Positions 38,101 to 46,841 of a stretch of DNA of 64,000 nt are shown here, piece by piece. A model generated the notes under the pieces. The model searched no databases and had not been told where the DNA came from. It was given only the letters and a program-made list of their open reading frames with translations. Within the stretch, counting starts at the first letter, position 1. The number at the start of each line of letters is the position of its first letter. This DNA comes from Schauerella fraxinea (GTDB lineage: Bacteria; Pseudomonadota; Gammaproteobacteria; Burkholderiales; Burkholderiaceae_B). Where the stretch lies: contig JAVDKK010000001.1 in assembly GCA_030849945.1 (NCBI GenBank), positions 248,001 through 312,000 on the forward strand, in the 5' to 3' direction. The translations under genes were made by a program, and so were the position numbers.

Positions 38101-39531
38101 GTGATCGATGTTCTTGTCGTCGGCGGCGGCAATGCTGCGCTGTGCGCCGCGCTGATGGCGCGCGAAGCCGGTGCCTCGGTGTTGCTACTCGAAGCGGCAC
38201 CGCGGGCATGGCGCGGCGGCAACTCGCAGCACACTCGCAATCTGCGTTGCATGCACGATGCCCCGCAAGATGTGCTCATCGACGCCTATCCCGAAGAAGA
38301 GTATTGGCAGGATCTGCTCAAGGTCACGCAAGGGATTACCGACGAGCACCTTGCCCGCCTGGTCATTCGTGCGTCCTCCAATTGCCGCGACTGGATGCGC
38401 AGCCATGGCGTGCACTTCCAGCCGCCCCTGTCCGGCGCGCTGCACGTGGCGCGCACCAACGCCTTCTTCATGGGCGGCGGCAAAGCCTTGGTGAACGCCT
38501 ACTTTCGCAGCGCCGAGCGGCTGGGTGTACAAATCCGCTACGAGACGCCGGTGGTGTCGATCGAGCAGGATGGCGACCGCTTTGTGGCAGCCATCACCGA
38601 GCAGGGCGAACGCATCGAGGCGCGCAGCTGCGTATTGGCTGCGGGCGGCTTCGAATCCAATCGTGAATGGCTGCGCGAGGCCTGGGGCCAGAACGCGCGC
38701 GGTGAATGGCCCGCCGACGAATTCCTCATTCGCGGCACGCGGTTCAACCAGGGCGTATTGCTCAAGCACATGATCGCGGCAGGTGCCGACACGATCGGCG
38801 ATCCATCGCAAGGTCATATGGTGGCCATCGACGCGCGCGCCCCACTTTACGACGGCGGCATCTGCACGCGTATCGATTGTGTGTCGCTGGGCGTGGTGGT
38901 AAATCGCGAAGCCGAACGGTTTTACGACGAAGGCGAGGATTTCTGGCCCAAGCGCTATGCCATCTGGGGCCGGCTGGTGGCCATGCAGCCGGGCCAGATC
39001 GGCTATTCGATCATCGATCAAAAGGCGATCGGCCGGTTCATGCCGCCCGTGTTTCCCGGCACCCAAGCCAATACGCTGCCCGAGTTGGCGCAGAAGCTCG
39101 GCCTGGACGTGGCCACGTTCATGCGCACCGTCGACGATTTCAACGCGGCGTGCAAGGTGGGTACGTTCGATCACACCGCATTGGACGATTGCCATACCGA
39201 AGGTGTCACGCCCGCCAAAACGCACTGGGCACGCCCCATCGATACCGCGCCGTTCTACGGCTATCCATTGAAGCCCGGCATTACGTTTACCTATCTGGGC
39301 TTGAAAGTCGACGACACCACCGCCGTGCGCTTCAGCGATCGGCCCAGCCCCAACCTCTTCGTGGCTGGCGAGATGATGGCCGGCAACGTATTGGGCAAGG
39401 GCTACACGGCCGGCGTGGGCATGAGCATCGGCACGGCTTTCGGCCGCATTGCCGGCACGCAGGCGGCACGCGCCGCACTCGGCGCCCCAGCCGCAAGTCG
39501 CTCGAACAAGGAACGTTATGCAGCAGCTTGA
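38101..39531 (+). CDS. tcuA: FAD-dependent tricarballylate dehydrogenase TcuA
   Basis: 476 residues from a GTG at 38101, right after AAGGAG. It is a flavoprotein of the fumarate-reductase/succinate-dehydrogenase superfamily. The FAD-binding GGGNAALCAALMAREAGASV opens the protein (about 8-27), and LFVAGEMMAGNVLGKGYTAG (about 420-440) closes the FAD site. TcuA oxidises tricarballylate to cis-aconitate, feeding the TCA cycle. tcuB overlaps its last 14 bases. The assignment rests on the tcuA-tcuB pair and the LysR gene; related substrates cannot be ruled out. Confidence 0.88.
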   Translation: MIDVLVVGGGNAALCAALMAREAGASVLLLEAAPRAWRGGNSQHTRNLRCMHDAPQDVLIDAYPEEEYWQDLLKVTQGITDEHLARLVIRASSNCRDWMRSHGVHFQPPLSGALHVARTNAFFMGGGKALVNAYFRSAERLGVQIRYETPVVSIEQDGDRFVAAITEQGERIEARSCVLAAGGFESNREWLREAWGQNARGEWPADEFLIRGTRFNQGVLLKHMIAAGADTIGDPSQGHMVAIDARAPLYDGGICTRIDCVSLGVVVNREAERFYDEGEDFWPKRYAIWGRLVAMQPGQIGYSIIDQKAIGRFMPPVFPGTQANTLPELAQKLGLDVATFMRTVDDFNAACKVGTFDHTALDDCHTEGVTPAKTHWARPIDTAPFYGYPLKPGITFTYLGLKVDDTTAVRFSDRPSPNLFVAGEMMAGNVLGKGYTAGVGMSIGTAFGRIAGTQAARAALGAPAASRSNKERYAAA

Positions 39532-40714
39532 AGCCCTCTCGCGCGAAGCGATGTCCACCGCGGAAGTGAAGCGCACCGTGATCCCGATCATGTCCGTGGG
39601 CGAAACCGAAGTGGCCCGGCAGATGCAGATCTGCAATTCCTGTCGATACTGCGAGGGCTTTTGCGCGGTGTTTCCGGCGATGACGCGCCGGCTTGAATTC
39701 GCCAAAGCCGACGTGCACTTTCTGGCCAATCTGTGCCACAACTGTGGCGCCTGTTTGCACTCGTGCCAGTACGCGCCGCCCCATGAGTTTGCGGTCAATG
39801 TGCCTCAGGCGATGGCCACGGTGCGCGGCCAAACGTATATCGATTATGCGTGGCCGCCCGCGCTGGGCAAGCTGTATCAACGCAATGGCCTGACGCTCTC
39901 TCTGGCATTGGCCGCTGGGCTCGCGTTGTTCATGCTGATCGCAGTCGCCTTGAACGGCACGCTGTGGGGCGTGCCGCCGGGCAGCCCCGCGGGCGGCAAC
40001 TTCTATCGAATCTTTCCGCACAACCTGCTGGTGGGCTTGTTCGGCCCGGTGTTTCTTTATGCCACGTTGGCGCTGGCCATGGGTGTGCGCCGGTTCTGGC
40101 GCGACGTAACGCCCGCTACCAGCGGCGCACCGATGAGTTCGCCGGCCGCAGCCGAGGCTGCCGACGCGGTGCTGCGATTGAAGTATCTCGATGGCGGGCA
40201 TGGCGAGGGCTGCAACAACGAAGACGACGCCTTCACGCAGTCGCGCCGCCGCTTTCACCATCTCACGTTCTACGGCTTCATGCTGTGCTTTGCCGCCACC
40301 AGCGTGGCCACGATCTATCACTATGCCTTCGGCTGGGTGGCGCCTTACGAGTTGCCGAGCCTACCCAAAGTGCTGGGCGTGGTGGGCGGGATCAGCTTGA
40401 TGATTGGCACCGCCGGACTGTGGCACTTGAATCGCAAGCGCGATCCGATGCATGGCGACCTCAAGCAAAAACCCATGGATCTCGGCTTTATTGCGCTGCT
40501 CTTTTTAACCAGTGCCAGTGGCATCGCGTTATGGCTGGGCCGCGGCACACCGGCCCTGGCGATCCTGCTGTGCCTGCATTTGGGCGCGGTGATGGCACTT
40601 TTTGCGACCCTGCCCTACGGCAAGTTCGGCCATGGCATTTTCAGGTCGGCAGCGTTGCTGCGCCACGCGATCGAGAAGCGCCAACCGAATCCGATCGGAC
40701 TGAGTGCAGATTAA
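39518..40714 (+). CDS. tcuB: TcuB/CitB-like Fe-S membrane electron-transfer protein
   Basis: 398 residues from the ATG at 39518, with AAGGA upstream and a 14-base overlap with tcuA. Two CxxCxxCxxxC clusters sit near the N-terminus (Cys39, 42, 45, 49 and Cys73, 76, 79, 83), which should hold two [4Fe-4S] clusters. A membrane part with about six helices follows (about 130-375), with histidines that may bind heme (FHHLTFYGF, YHYAFGW). It accepts electrons from TcuA-FADH2 and passes them to the quinone pool. Confidence 0.88.
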   Translation: MQQLEALSREAMSTAEVKRTVIPIMSVGETEVARQMQICNSCRYCEGFCAVFPAMTRRLEFAKADVHFLANLCHNCGACLHSCQYAPPHEFAVNVPQAMATVRGQTYIDYAWPPALGKLYQRNGLTLSLALAAGLALFMLIAVALNGTLWGVPPGSPAGGNFYRIFPHNLLVGLFGPVFLYATLALAMGVRRFWRDVTPATSGAPMSSPAAAEAADAVLRLKYLDGGHGEGCNNEDDAFTQSRRRFHHLTFYGFMLCFAATSVATIYHYAFGWVAPYELPSLPKVLGVVGGISLMIGTAGLWHLNRKRDPMHGDLKQKPMDLGFIALLFLTSASGIALWLGRGTPALAILLCLHLGAVMALFATLPYGKFGHGIFRSAALLRHAIEKRQPNPIGLSAD

Positions 40715-40795
40715 AGAGAACAACAAATACAACGACAACGACAACAACAATAAAAACGACAGCAAAAGCGACAACAACAAAAGCAACAACACACG
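40713..40795 (+). promoter_or_regulatory. A/C-rich leader before a Bug gene (candidate sRNA/Hfq or translation-enhancer element)
   Basis: About 83 bases made almost only of A and C with scattered G and just two T, dominated by repeated CAA, ACAAC and AACGAC. It fills the gap between the tcuB stop and the ribosome-binding site (GGAGACAAAGAGG) of the Bug gene at 40816. CA-rich leaders of periplasmic binding-protein mRNAs are the known targets of GcvB-type sRNAs, and A-rich triplets bind Hfq. The role here is inferred. Confidence 0.5.
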
Positions 40796-40815
40796 TTTTA
40801 CCGGAGACAAAGAGG

Positions 40816-41793
40816 ATGAACACATTGCAGGTTTTACGCGCGGCCTTATTGGCGGCGCTTCCGTTGGCGCTGTCCTGTACCGCCAACGCCCAGGACTTCC
40901 CGCCCACCAAGACGGTAACGCTGGTCGTGGGCTTCGCAGCCGGCGGCGCGGCCGATGCCGCAGCGCGCCTCATCGCCAAGAAGCTCGGCGAGAACGTGGG
41001 TGCCAAGGTCATCATCGACAACAAAGCCGGTGCCGGTGGCAACATCGCGCACCAGCACGTGGCCAACGGGCCGGCCGACGGCTCGATGTTGCTGTTGGGA
41101 TCGATCGGTCCGCTCACGATTGCGCCGCACATCATGCAGGTGGGATACGACCCGTTCAAGGATCTGGCGCCGGTATCGGGTGGCGTGAACTTTCCCAATG
41201 TGCTGGTCGTGCACAAAGGCTTGGGTGTGAAGACCATGGCCGAATTCGTGGCACTGGCCAAGCAGAAGCCCGGCACCATCGATTTTGCATCGACTGGCGT
41301 GGGATCGGCGTCGCATCTTGCGGGCGAGCTGCTCGCCCAACAGGCGGGCATCCAGATGGTGCATGTGCCCTACAAGGGTGGTGCGCTGGCCCTGCAAGAC
41401 AACCTCGGCGAGCGCGTCGCGTCTTACTTCTCGGCACCGCCCACGGCCTTGCCGCATATCGCCACGGGCCGGCTGATTCCGTTGGCCACGACGGGCCTCA
41501 CGCGTCCGGCCTATATGCCCGACATCCCCACGGTGGCAGAGTCGGGCTATCCGGGATTCGAGGCACTCAACTGGTATGCGTTCGTCGCGCCCGGCAAGAC
41601 CCCGGCCGCCGTGCTGGATCGCTGGAACGTCGAGATCGTGAAGGTACTCAACGATCCGGAAGTGCAGGATGCGCTCAACAAACATGGTCTCACGCCGCAA
41701 CCCACCACGCGCGCCGAGCTGACCGCTTTCATGAAGCAGGAAGACGCCAAGTGGGGCGCCATCGTGCGCGATCGCAAGATCGTCGCCGAGTAA
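40816..41793 (+). CDS. Bug/TctC-family solute-binding protein (tcu operon)
   Basis: 325 residues from the ATG at 40816 with a strong purine-rich ribosome-binding site. Signal peptide MNTLQVLRAALLAALPLALS...NAQD is cut at about 25. Motifs are KTVTLVVGFAAGGAADAAAR, DNKAGAGGNIAHQH and VPYKGGALALQDN. It likely captures the tricarboxylate or C4 acid oxidised by TcuAB, taking the place of the TcuC permease found in Salmonella; its membrane partner is not in the window. The A/C-rich leader upstream suggests separate post-transcriptional control. Confidence 0.9.
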   Translation: MNTLQVLRAALLAALPLALSCTANAQDFPPTKTVTLVVGFAAGGAADAAARLIAKKLGENVGAKVIIDNKAGAGGNIAHQHVANGPADGSMLLLGSIGPLTIAPHIMQVGYDPFKDLAPVSGGVNFPNVLVVHKGLGVKTMAEFVALAKQKPGTIDFASTGVGSASHLAGELLAQQAGIQMVHVPYKGGALALQDNLGERVASYFSAPPTALPHIATGRLIPLATTGLTRPAYMPDIPTVAESGYPGFEALNWYAFVAPGKTPAAVLDRWNVEIVKVLNDPEVQDALNKHGLTPQPTTRAELTAFMKQEDAKWGAIVRDRKIVAE

Positions 41794-41828
41794 TCTTTCC
41801 TCCAGTTTCCCAGCCACCAGGAGCCGCC

Positions 41829-42626
41829 ATGACTTCCGCTCACCTGCCGCACGCGTTGCAGATTTCGTCAATGAAAGATCGATGTTCGGCCGAGGAGTGG
41901 CAGGCGCGCGTCGATCTCGCGGCCTGCTATCGCCTGGTCGAGATGTATGGCATGGCCGACATGATGGCCAACCACATTTCGTCCCGCGTACCGGGCGAAG
42001 ACGGCGCGTTTCTGATCAATGCCTACGGCATGATGTACGAGGAAATCACGGCGTCCAGCCTCATCAAGGTGGATCTGGACGGCAACATTCTCGCCAAGCC
42101 CGACTACGGCCCGCTCGACTACGGCATCAACAAGGCGGGCTATGTGATTCACAGCGCAGTGCACCGTGCGCGTCATGAAGTGGACTGCGTGATTCACACG
42201 CACAGCTGGGCGTCGATGGCGGTGTCGTCACTCGAAGAAGGCTTGCTGCCGCTCACGCAAACGGCCATGCGCTTTCTGAAGATCGGCTATCACGCGTATC
42301 AGGGCGTGGTGCTCGATACCAAGGAGCAAGCGTCCCTGCTCGAGGATCTCGGCCAGGGCGAAGCCCTGATTCTGCGCAACCACGGCGTGATGACCGTGGG
42401 CCGCACCGTGGGCGAAGCGTTCAACTGGATGCATCGCCTGGAACTGGCGTGCCGCGCGCAGTTGGCGGCGCAGGCGACACAACGCCCATTGATGCCGGTG
42501 CCCGCTGCCGTGCTCGAAGAAACCTGGAACAACTATCAGCCCAGCACCCGCCGCCCTTATGGCGTGATGGAGTGGCCGGCGCTGTTGCGCAAACTCGACC
42601 GCATCGATCCCAGCTATCGGGATTGA
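41829..42626 (+). CDS. Class II aldolase/adducin-family protein
   Basis: 265 residues from the ATG at 41829. The class II aldolase fold is shown by YGMADMMANHISSRVPG (N-terminal substrate loop), the zinc histidines in CVIHTHSWASMAVSSL and the third histidine in LILRNHGVMTVG. Members cleave or decarboxylate hydroxy acids or sugar phosphates, and several work on 4-phosphoerythronate-type or 3-oxo acids. It lies 35 bp after the Bug gene in the tcu-type operon. The substrate is unknown; the setting suggests a hydroxylated di- or tricarboxylate. Confidence 0.85.
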   Translation: MTSAHLPHALQISSMKDRCSAEEWQARVDLAACYRLVEMYGMADMMANHISSRVPGEDGAFLINAYGMMYEEITASSLIKVDLDGNILAKPDYGPLDYGINKAGYVIHSAVHRARHEVDCVIHTHSWASMAVSSLEEGLLPLTQTAMRFLKIGYHAYQGVVLDTKEQASLLEDLGQGEALILRNHGVMTVGRTVGEAFNWMHRLELACRAQLAAQATQRPLMPVPAAVLEETWNNYQPSTRRPYGVMEWPALLRKLDRIDPSYRD

Positions 42627-42651
42627 AGCGATCGAAACGCCGTTGAAAATC

Positions 42652-42696
42652 GCAGTCGAAGACCGTAGTCGAAAAATGTAGTTCGAAGCGTAGTCC
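42652..42696 (+). repeat. Degenerate short repeat GTAGTCGAA
   Basis: In the 108-base gap between the aldolase and the next Bug gene, the element gcagtcgaag, cgtagtcgaa, tgtagttcgaa, cgtagtcc recurs about every 12-13 bases. It is imperfect and could be a minisatellite remnant or a binding array. Confidence 0.4.
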
Positions 42697-42734
42697 AACA
42701 ATACGCCGTTCATAAAAACGATCAGGAGACAAAC

Positions 42735-43742
42735 ATGCTTGATGCCAAGGCAGGACCTCACTCGCGTGCACGCGCCACAATGTTTCGCGCCCTACCCCGC
42801 GTCGTCGTAGCGGCCGCTTTGACGTGCGTCGGCATCGGTGCCGCACACGCTCAGGCTTATCCCGACAGATCGGTGAAGGTGGTGGTGGCGTTCACGGCGG
42901 GCGGCACCACCGATACGCTCACCCGCGCTGTGAGCAACCAAATGGGGCAAGCGTTCAAGTCCACATTCGTGGTGGAAAACCGGCCCGGCGCAGGCGGCAA
43001 TATCGGCACCGAATATGTGGTGCGATCCCCGCCCGACGGCTATACGCTCATCGTCAATTCGGTGGGCCCCATCGCCGTCAATCAGTCGATGTACAAGCTC
43101 AACTACAACCCGCTCACCGATCTGATGCCGATCGTGCAGATCGCCAACGTGCCGAACGTACTGGTCGTGCCGGCCGATTTGCCGGTGAAGAACATCGAGG
43201 AGTTTCTGGCCTATGCAAAAAAGGCACCGTCCGGTACGCTGAACTATGCTTCGACAGGCGTTGGCACCTCCTCACATTTGTCGGGGTACATGCTGATGGA
43301 TAAGCTGGGGGTGAACGCCACGCATGTGCCGTATAAAGGCGCAGACGCGTTGAACGATCTGCTGGCCTCGCGGGTCACCTTCATGTTTGCGACGATTCCG
43401 TCAGTGATCGGTCACATCAAGGCTGGAAAGTTGCGGGCGTTGGCAGTGAGCAGCAAGGCGCGTTCGGCATCGTTGCCCGATACGCCAACGGTCGCCGATC
43501 AGGGGTTCCCGGATTTCGACGCCGGATCGTGGTTCGGCTTCTTCGCACCGAAGGGCACGCCGCCCGAGGTCATCGCAAAGATCAATGCCGGGGTCAATCA
43601 AGCGTTGCCCGCACTGAAAACGCAGATGATCAGCGAAGGTGCCGATCCGGTCGGTGGCACGCCCGAAGACTTCGCACGCTTTACGCAGGCCGAACAAAAG
43701 AAATGGGAAAGTGTGGTGAAAAAAATGGGCATCGCGCAATGA
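42735..43742 (+). CDS. Bug/TctC-family solute-binding protein
   Basis: 335 residues from the ATG at 42735, with AGGAG 8 bases upstream. The first 17 residues are hydrophilic, then a signal core (FRALPRVVVAAALTCVGIGA, ending AHAQ) is cut at about 40; a later ATG at 42780 is an alternative start. Motifs are RSVKVVVAFTAGGTTDTLTR, ENRPGAGGNIG and VPYKGADALNDLL. Its stop overlaps the start of the dehydrogenase gene (ATGA), so the two are translationally coupled and probably act on the same 2-hydroxy acid route. Confidence 0.9.
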   Translation: MLDAKAGPHSRARATMFRALPRVVVAAALTCVGIGAAHAQAYPDRSVKVVVAFTAGGTTDTLTRAVSNQMGQAFKSTFVVENRPGAGGNIGTEYVVRSPPDGYTLIVNSVGPIAVNQSMYKLNYNPLTDLMPIVQIANVPNVLVVPADLPVKNIEEFLAYAKKAPSGTLNYASTGVGTSSHLSGYMLMDKLGVNATHVPYKGADALNDLLASRVTFMFATIPSVIGHIKAGKLRALAVSSKARSASLPDTPTVADQGFPDFDAGSWFGFFAPKGTPPEVIAKINAGVNQALPALKTQMISEGADPVGGTPEDFARFTQAEQKKWESVVKKMGIAQ

Positions 43743-44737
43743 ACGATCCGGGCACCTCCGCGGCGATACGCATACTTTGCTCGCCGGCCACGGCCGCCGA
43801 ACTGCGACAGCGCATGCCGCAGGCGGGCGTGCGCGGCAGCTACACCTTCGTTCATCCCTCCCCCGAAACGCCACATCCCGATGCCGACATCGGGTTCGTG
43901 TCGCGCGACATCACGGGCGCCTCCACCAAGTTCGACGTCAAACCGGACACGGCGCTGTATTACGAGGCGATGCGGCACGCACCGCATTTGCAGTGGGTGC
44001 ATATCCATTCGGCGGGTCTCGATCGGCCGATCTATCTCGATTTGCAAGCGCGCGGCATTACCGTCACGAACTCGGCGGGTCACAACGCCCGTTCTGTGGC
44101 GCAGATGGCGCTGGGCGGCGTGCTGGCCTTGTCGCGCAAGTTGCCCGCGTTCATGGCGGCGCAGCGCGATGCGCGGTGGCTGCCGCCCTTCGATCAGGCA
44201 CCGCCGCGCGATCTCGATGGCCAGGTCGCCGTCATCGTGGGGTGGGGCGGCATCGGCCAGCACATCGCGCGCGTACTGCAGGCGTTGGAGGTGCGAGTGC
44301 GTGTGGCGCGTCACGACGCCAGCCGAAACGCGGAAGGCGCCGACATCACAGTCGCCTATGGCGCCGTCAACACGCTGTTGTCCGACGCCGATTGGTTGAT
44401 CCTGGCCTGCCCCATCAGTGACGCCACGCACAGGCTGATCGATGCCGACGCCTTGGCGCGATTGCCCGCGCACGCGCATCTGATCAATGTGTCGCGTGGC
44501 ACCGTGGTGGATGAAGCCGCGTTGATAGACGCCCTGACCCAGCGACGTCTGGCCGGCGCCTACCTCGACGTATTCGAGCAGGAACCCCTGCCCGCGGATT
44601 CACCGCTGTGGCGTCTGGACAATGTGATTGCCACGCCGCACAGTTCGGGGCATTCGTCGGGCAACCGCGAGCGCGTGCTGCAGATGTTCCTGCGCGAACT
44701 GGCGCGCCGCGAGGCCGACGGGCTACTTCGCAAGTAG
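43739..44737 (+). CDS. D-isomer-specific 2-hydroxyacid dehydrogenase
   Basis: 332 residues from the ATG at 43739. The NAD(P)-binding motif VGWGGIG is at about 167-173. The catalytic trio is Arg253 (NVSRGTVVDE), Glu282 (DVFEQEPL) and His301 (ATPHSSGH). It interconverts a 2-oxo acid and a D-2-hydroxy acid, as in glyoxylate/hydroxypyruvate reductases. The 4-base overlap with the Bug gene places it in the same transcript. Its 3' end overlaps the convergent Bug gene by 15 bases. Confidence 0.88.
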   Translation: MNDPGTSAAIRILCSPATAAELRQRMPQAGVRGSYTFVHPSPETPHPDADIGFVSRDITGASTKFDVKPDTALYYEAMRHAPHLQWVHIHSAGLDRPIYLDLQARGITVTNSAGHNARSVAQMALGGVLALSRKLPAFMAAQRDARWLPPFDQAPPRDLDGQVAVIVGWGGIGQHIARVLQALEVRVRVARHDASRNAEGADITVAYGAVNTLLSDADWLILACPISDATHRLIDADALARLPAHAHLINVSRGTVVDEAALIDALTQRRLAGAYLDVFEQEPLPADSPLWRLDNVIATPHSSGHSSGNRERVLQMFLRELARREADGLLRK

Positions 44738-45703
44738 GTTCAGGGAGCCCAGCAGCGTCGTCATCGCCGCCTGGTCGCGGCGGACGAACTCAGTGGTTTG
44801 CGCCGGGGACAGGCTCATGCGTTCGGCGCCCTGATTATCCAGAAATTGTTGCCACGCGGGCGTCGCCTGGATCGCACTTACGGCCTCGCGCAGCACCTCG
44901 ATGGCCTGCGGCGGCGTGCCTTTCGGTGCGGCCAGGCTGTACCACGTCGACACCTCCGTGCCGCCGTAACCGGCCTCGGCCAATGTGGGCACTTGGGGCA
45001 ACGCCGCAGCACGCTTCGGGCCGCCATACGCCAGCGCCCGCAACTTGCCTTGTTCGATAAAGGGCAACGTGGCGGCGAGGTTGAGCATGCCCAATTGCAC
45101 CTGACCGCCCAGAAGATCTTTCAGCGCCGGCGAGGCACCGGGATAAGGCACATGGGTAATGCGCAGCCCGGCCTTCTGCAGAAACGCTTCGGCGCCCAGA
45201 TGCGTGGCGCCCCCCGTGCCCGCCGACGCATAGTTCAGCGTGCCCGGCGCCTTCTTGGCAAGCGCCACCAGACCTTCCAGGCTATCCACCCCTACCGTGG
45301 CGTTGACCACCAGCACATTGGGTTGGTTGGCGACGATGCCGATAAAGGAAAAGTCGGCCACACCGTCGTACGGCGTGGTCTGCATCAACGGCGTGACCAC
45401 GTGCCCGGCCGACGTCCCCATCAGCAACGTATAGCCATCAGGCTTGGCGCGGGCCACGAAGCCTGTGCCGATGGTGGCCGCACCCCCGGCCTTGTTCTCG
45501 ACGATGACGGGTTGCTTCAATCGCTCCTCCAGCGCACGCGCAAGCGCACGTGCCAACACATCCGCCGGGCCGCCTGCCGCATACGGATTGACGAGCGTGA
45601 GCGGATGCGTGGGGAAGGCCGCATCGGCAGCCATCACCGGCGCACCCCCCAACGAGGCGCCGATCAGGGCAGCGCTGAGAACAGAACGAAAGAACGCACG
45701 CAT
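44723..45703 (-). CDS. Bug/TctC-family solute-binding protein
   Basis: 326 residues from the ATG at 45703, with GGAGA six bases before it. Signal peptide MRAFFRSVLSAALIGASLGG...VMAAD is cut at about 26. Family motifs are HPLTLVNPYAAGGPADVLAR, ENKAGGAATIG and VPYPGASPALKDL; the usual VPYKG is VPYPG here. It faces the hydroxyacid dehydrogenase tail to tail with 15 bp overlap. It is the fifth Bug gene of the window. The ligand is unknown. Confidence 0.9.
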   Translation of the reverse strand: MRAFFRSVLSAALIGASLGGAPVMAADAAFPTHPLTLVNPYAAGGPADVLARALARALEERLKQPVIVENKAGGAATIGTGFVARAKPDGYTLLMGTSAGHVVTPLMQTTPYDGVADFSFIGIVANQPNVLVVNATVGVDSLEGLVALAKKAPGTLNYASAGTGGATHLGAEAFLQKAGLRITHVPYPGASPALKDLLGGQVQLGMLNLAATLPFIEQGKLRALAYGGPKRAAALPQVPTLAEAGYGGTEVSTWYSLAAPKGTPPQAIEVLREAVSAIQATPAWQQFLDNQGAERMSLSPAQTTEFVRRDQAAMTTLLGSLNLLAK

Positions 45704-45896
45704 GGCATGTCTCCAGATCGATCGGGCCATCCCCCACTGCCGCACAGGACGGCAGTCGGCCGCACGCGACCGCGCGCCGCCGCCGGTTCGCACAGGAAAC
45801 GGGACAAGGCCTTCAGGGATAGCGATTAGGGAATAGCGGTTAAGGGATATCGACCGACTTAGGCGATATCGGGGTGGTGGTTTGCGGGAACCGCAC

Positions 45897-46586
45897 TTAT
45901 CGTTGCAGTTCCCGGGAGGCGTTGATCGCGCCCGCGTCTGGCGCCCAGCCTTCGGCGCCGGGCGGCTTCTGCAGCATCGGCCGCAGGAAAATCTCGCCTA
46001 GCCCTGAGTAGTACGGGCCGCCCAAACGTGCAATCGGGCGCATCGACTCAGAATCGACACGATTGCCGTCATACACCTCGGATGACAGATGAAAGGCCAC
46101 GACCTCGCCGATATACAGCGTATTGACGCCGCTGCCCAGCACCACCGCCTGATCGAGCCTGCACTCCATCTGCACCGGCGACTGTGCAATGCGCGGCACC
46201 CGCACATGGCGACTTTTCAGCAAGGCGATATCCAGCGCATCCGTTTCGCTCACGCCCGGCGGATATTCCGCCGCGCTGCGGTGCATGACTTCCAGGCTGG
46301 CTTCGGTAGCCACGTTGACCACGAACTCGCGGGTGGCCATGATGTTGCGCGCCGTATCCTTGATTGCGCCGTCGCTGGCACGCGCCGCGATGTTGATGGC
46401 CAGCATCGGCGGGCTCGTGGCCACATAGTTGTATGAACTGAAAGGTGCGGCGTTTACCCGCCCCGCTTCATCGATGGTGGTAATCCAGGCCACCGGCCGG
46501 GGCACCACGCATCCCACGAGCAGCCGATAGGCTGTCGCCGTGTCTAGGCGATCGCCATCCACACATGTAAAACGTTCGTCATCCAC
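45897..46586 (-). CDS. Flavin reductase-like domain protein
   Basis: 229 residues if translation starts at the GTG at 46586, which has AGGAG 8 bases upstream; the frame is open further but without such a site. The FMN-binding split-barrel domain (about 15-175) shows VPRPVAWITTIDEAGRVNAA, then PFSSYNYVATSPPMLAINIA, the typical flavin reductase pattern. It could supply reduced FMN to a monooxygenase or act directly. It lies about 190 bases before the Bug gene on the same strand and may share its transcript. Confidence 0.82.
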   Translation of the reverse strand: MDDERFTCVDGDRLDTATAYRLLVGCVVPRPVAWITTIDEAGRVNAAPFSSYNYVATSPPMLAINIAARASDGAIKDTARNIMATREFVVNVATEASLEVMHRSAAEYPPGVSETDALDIALLKSRHVRVPRIAQSPVQMECRLDQAVVLGSGVNTLYIGEVVAFHLSSEVYDGNRVDSESMRPIARLGGPYYSGLGEIFLRPMLQKPPGAEGWAPDAGAINASRELQR

Positions 46587-46749
46587 TGGCCGTCTCCTGC
46601 CGCGTGGGAGCGCGATCACAGCGCGGCCCCCGGTGTTATGCAGACGACTATAAGCAGATTGCGGGGCTGTCGGAAGCCCCGTTACACGCAAACGTGATTT
46701 GCGCCTGTGCGCATAGCTCGGCGGTCAGAACGCAGAATTTGCGATTTGC

Positions 46750-46816
46750 GATGCGGGGTGCTGGATGCGGGGTGCTGGATGCTGGATGCGGAGTGCGGGA
46801 ATCGGGATGCGGGATT
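46750..46816 (+). repeat. G-rich tandem repeat, unit GATGCGGGGTGCTG
   Basis: Two perfect tandem copies of gatgcggggtgctg (46750-46763 and 46764-46777), a half unit gatgctg (46778-46784), then gatgcggagtgcg and ggatgcggg variants. It lies between the flavin reductase and the stop of the ANTAR gene, in a 255-base gap with no gene. The plus strand is very G-rich. Confidence 0.75.
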
Positions 46817-46841
46817 GAGGAATCAAATCATGGAGCGGAGA

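Noticed and set aside
40704..41828. Long in-frame extension upstream of the class II aldolase, through the A/C-rich leader and the Bug gene
   Set aside because: This part is the +1 frame of the Bug gene. The aldolase has its own ATG at 41829, and the leader translation (Asn/Lys/Asp repeats) is an artefact of the A/C-rich DNA.
46700..46841. Possible small gene across the G-rich repeats
   Set aside because: The frame is simply the repeat translated. It has no ribosome-binding site and runs into the ANTAR gene.
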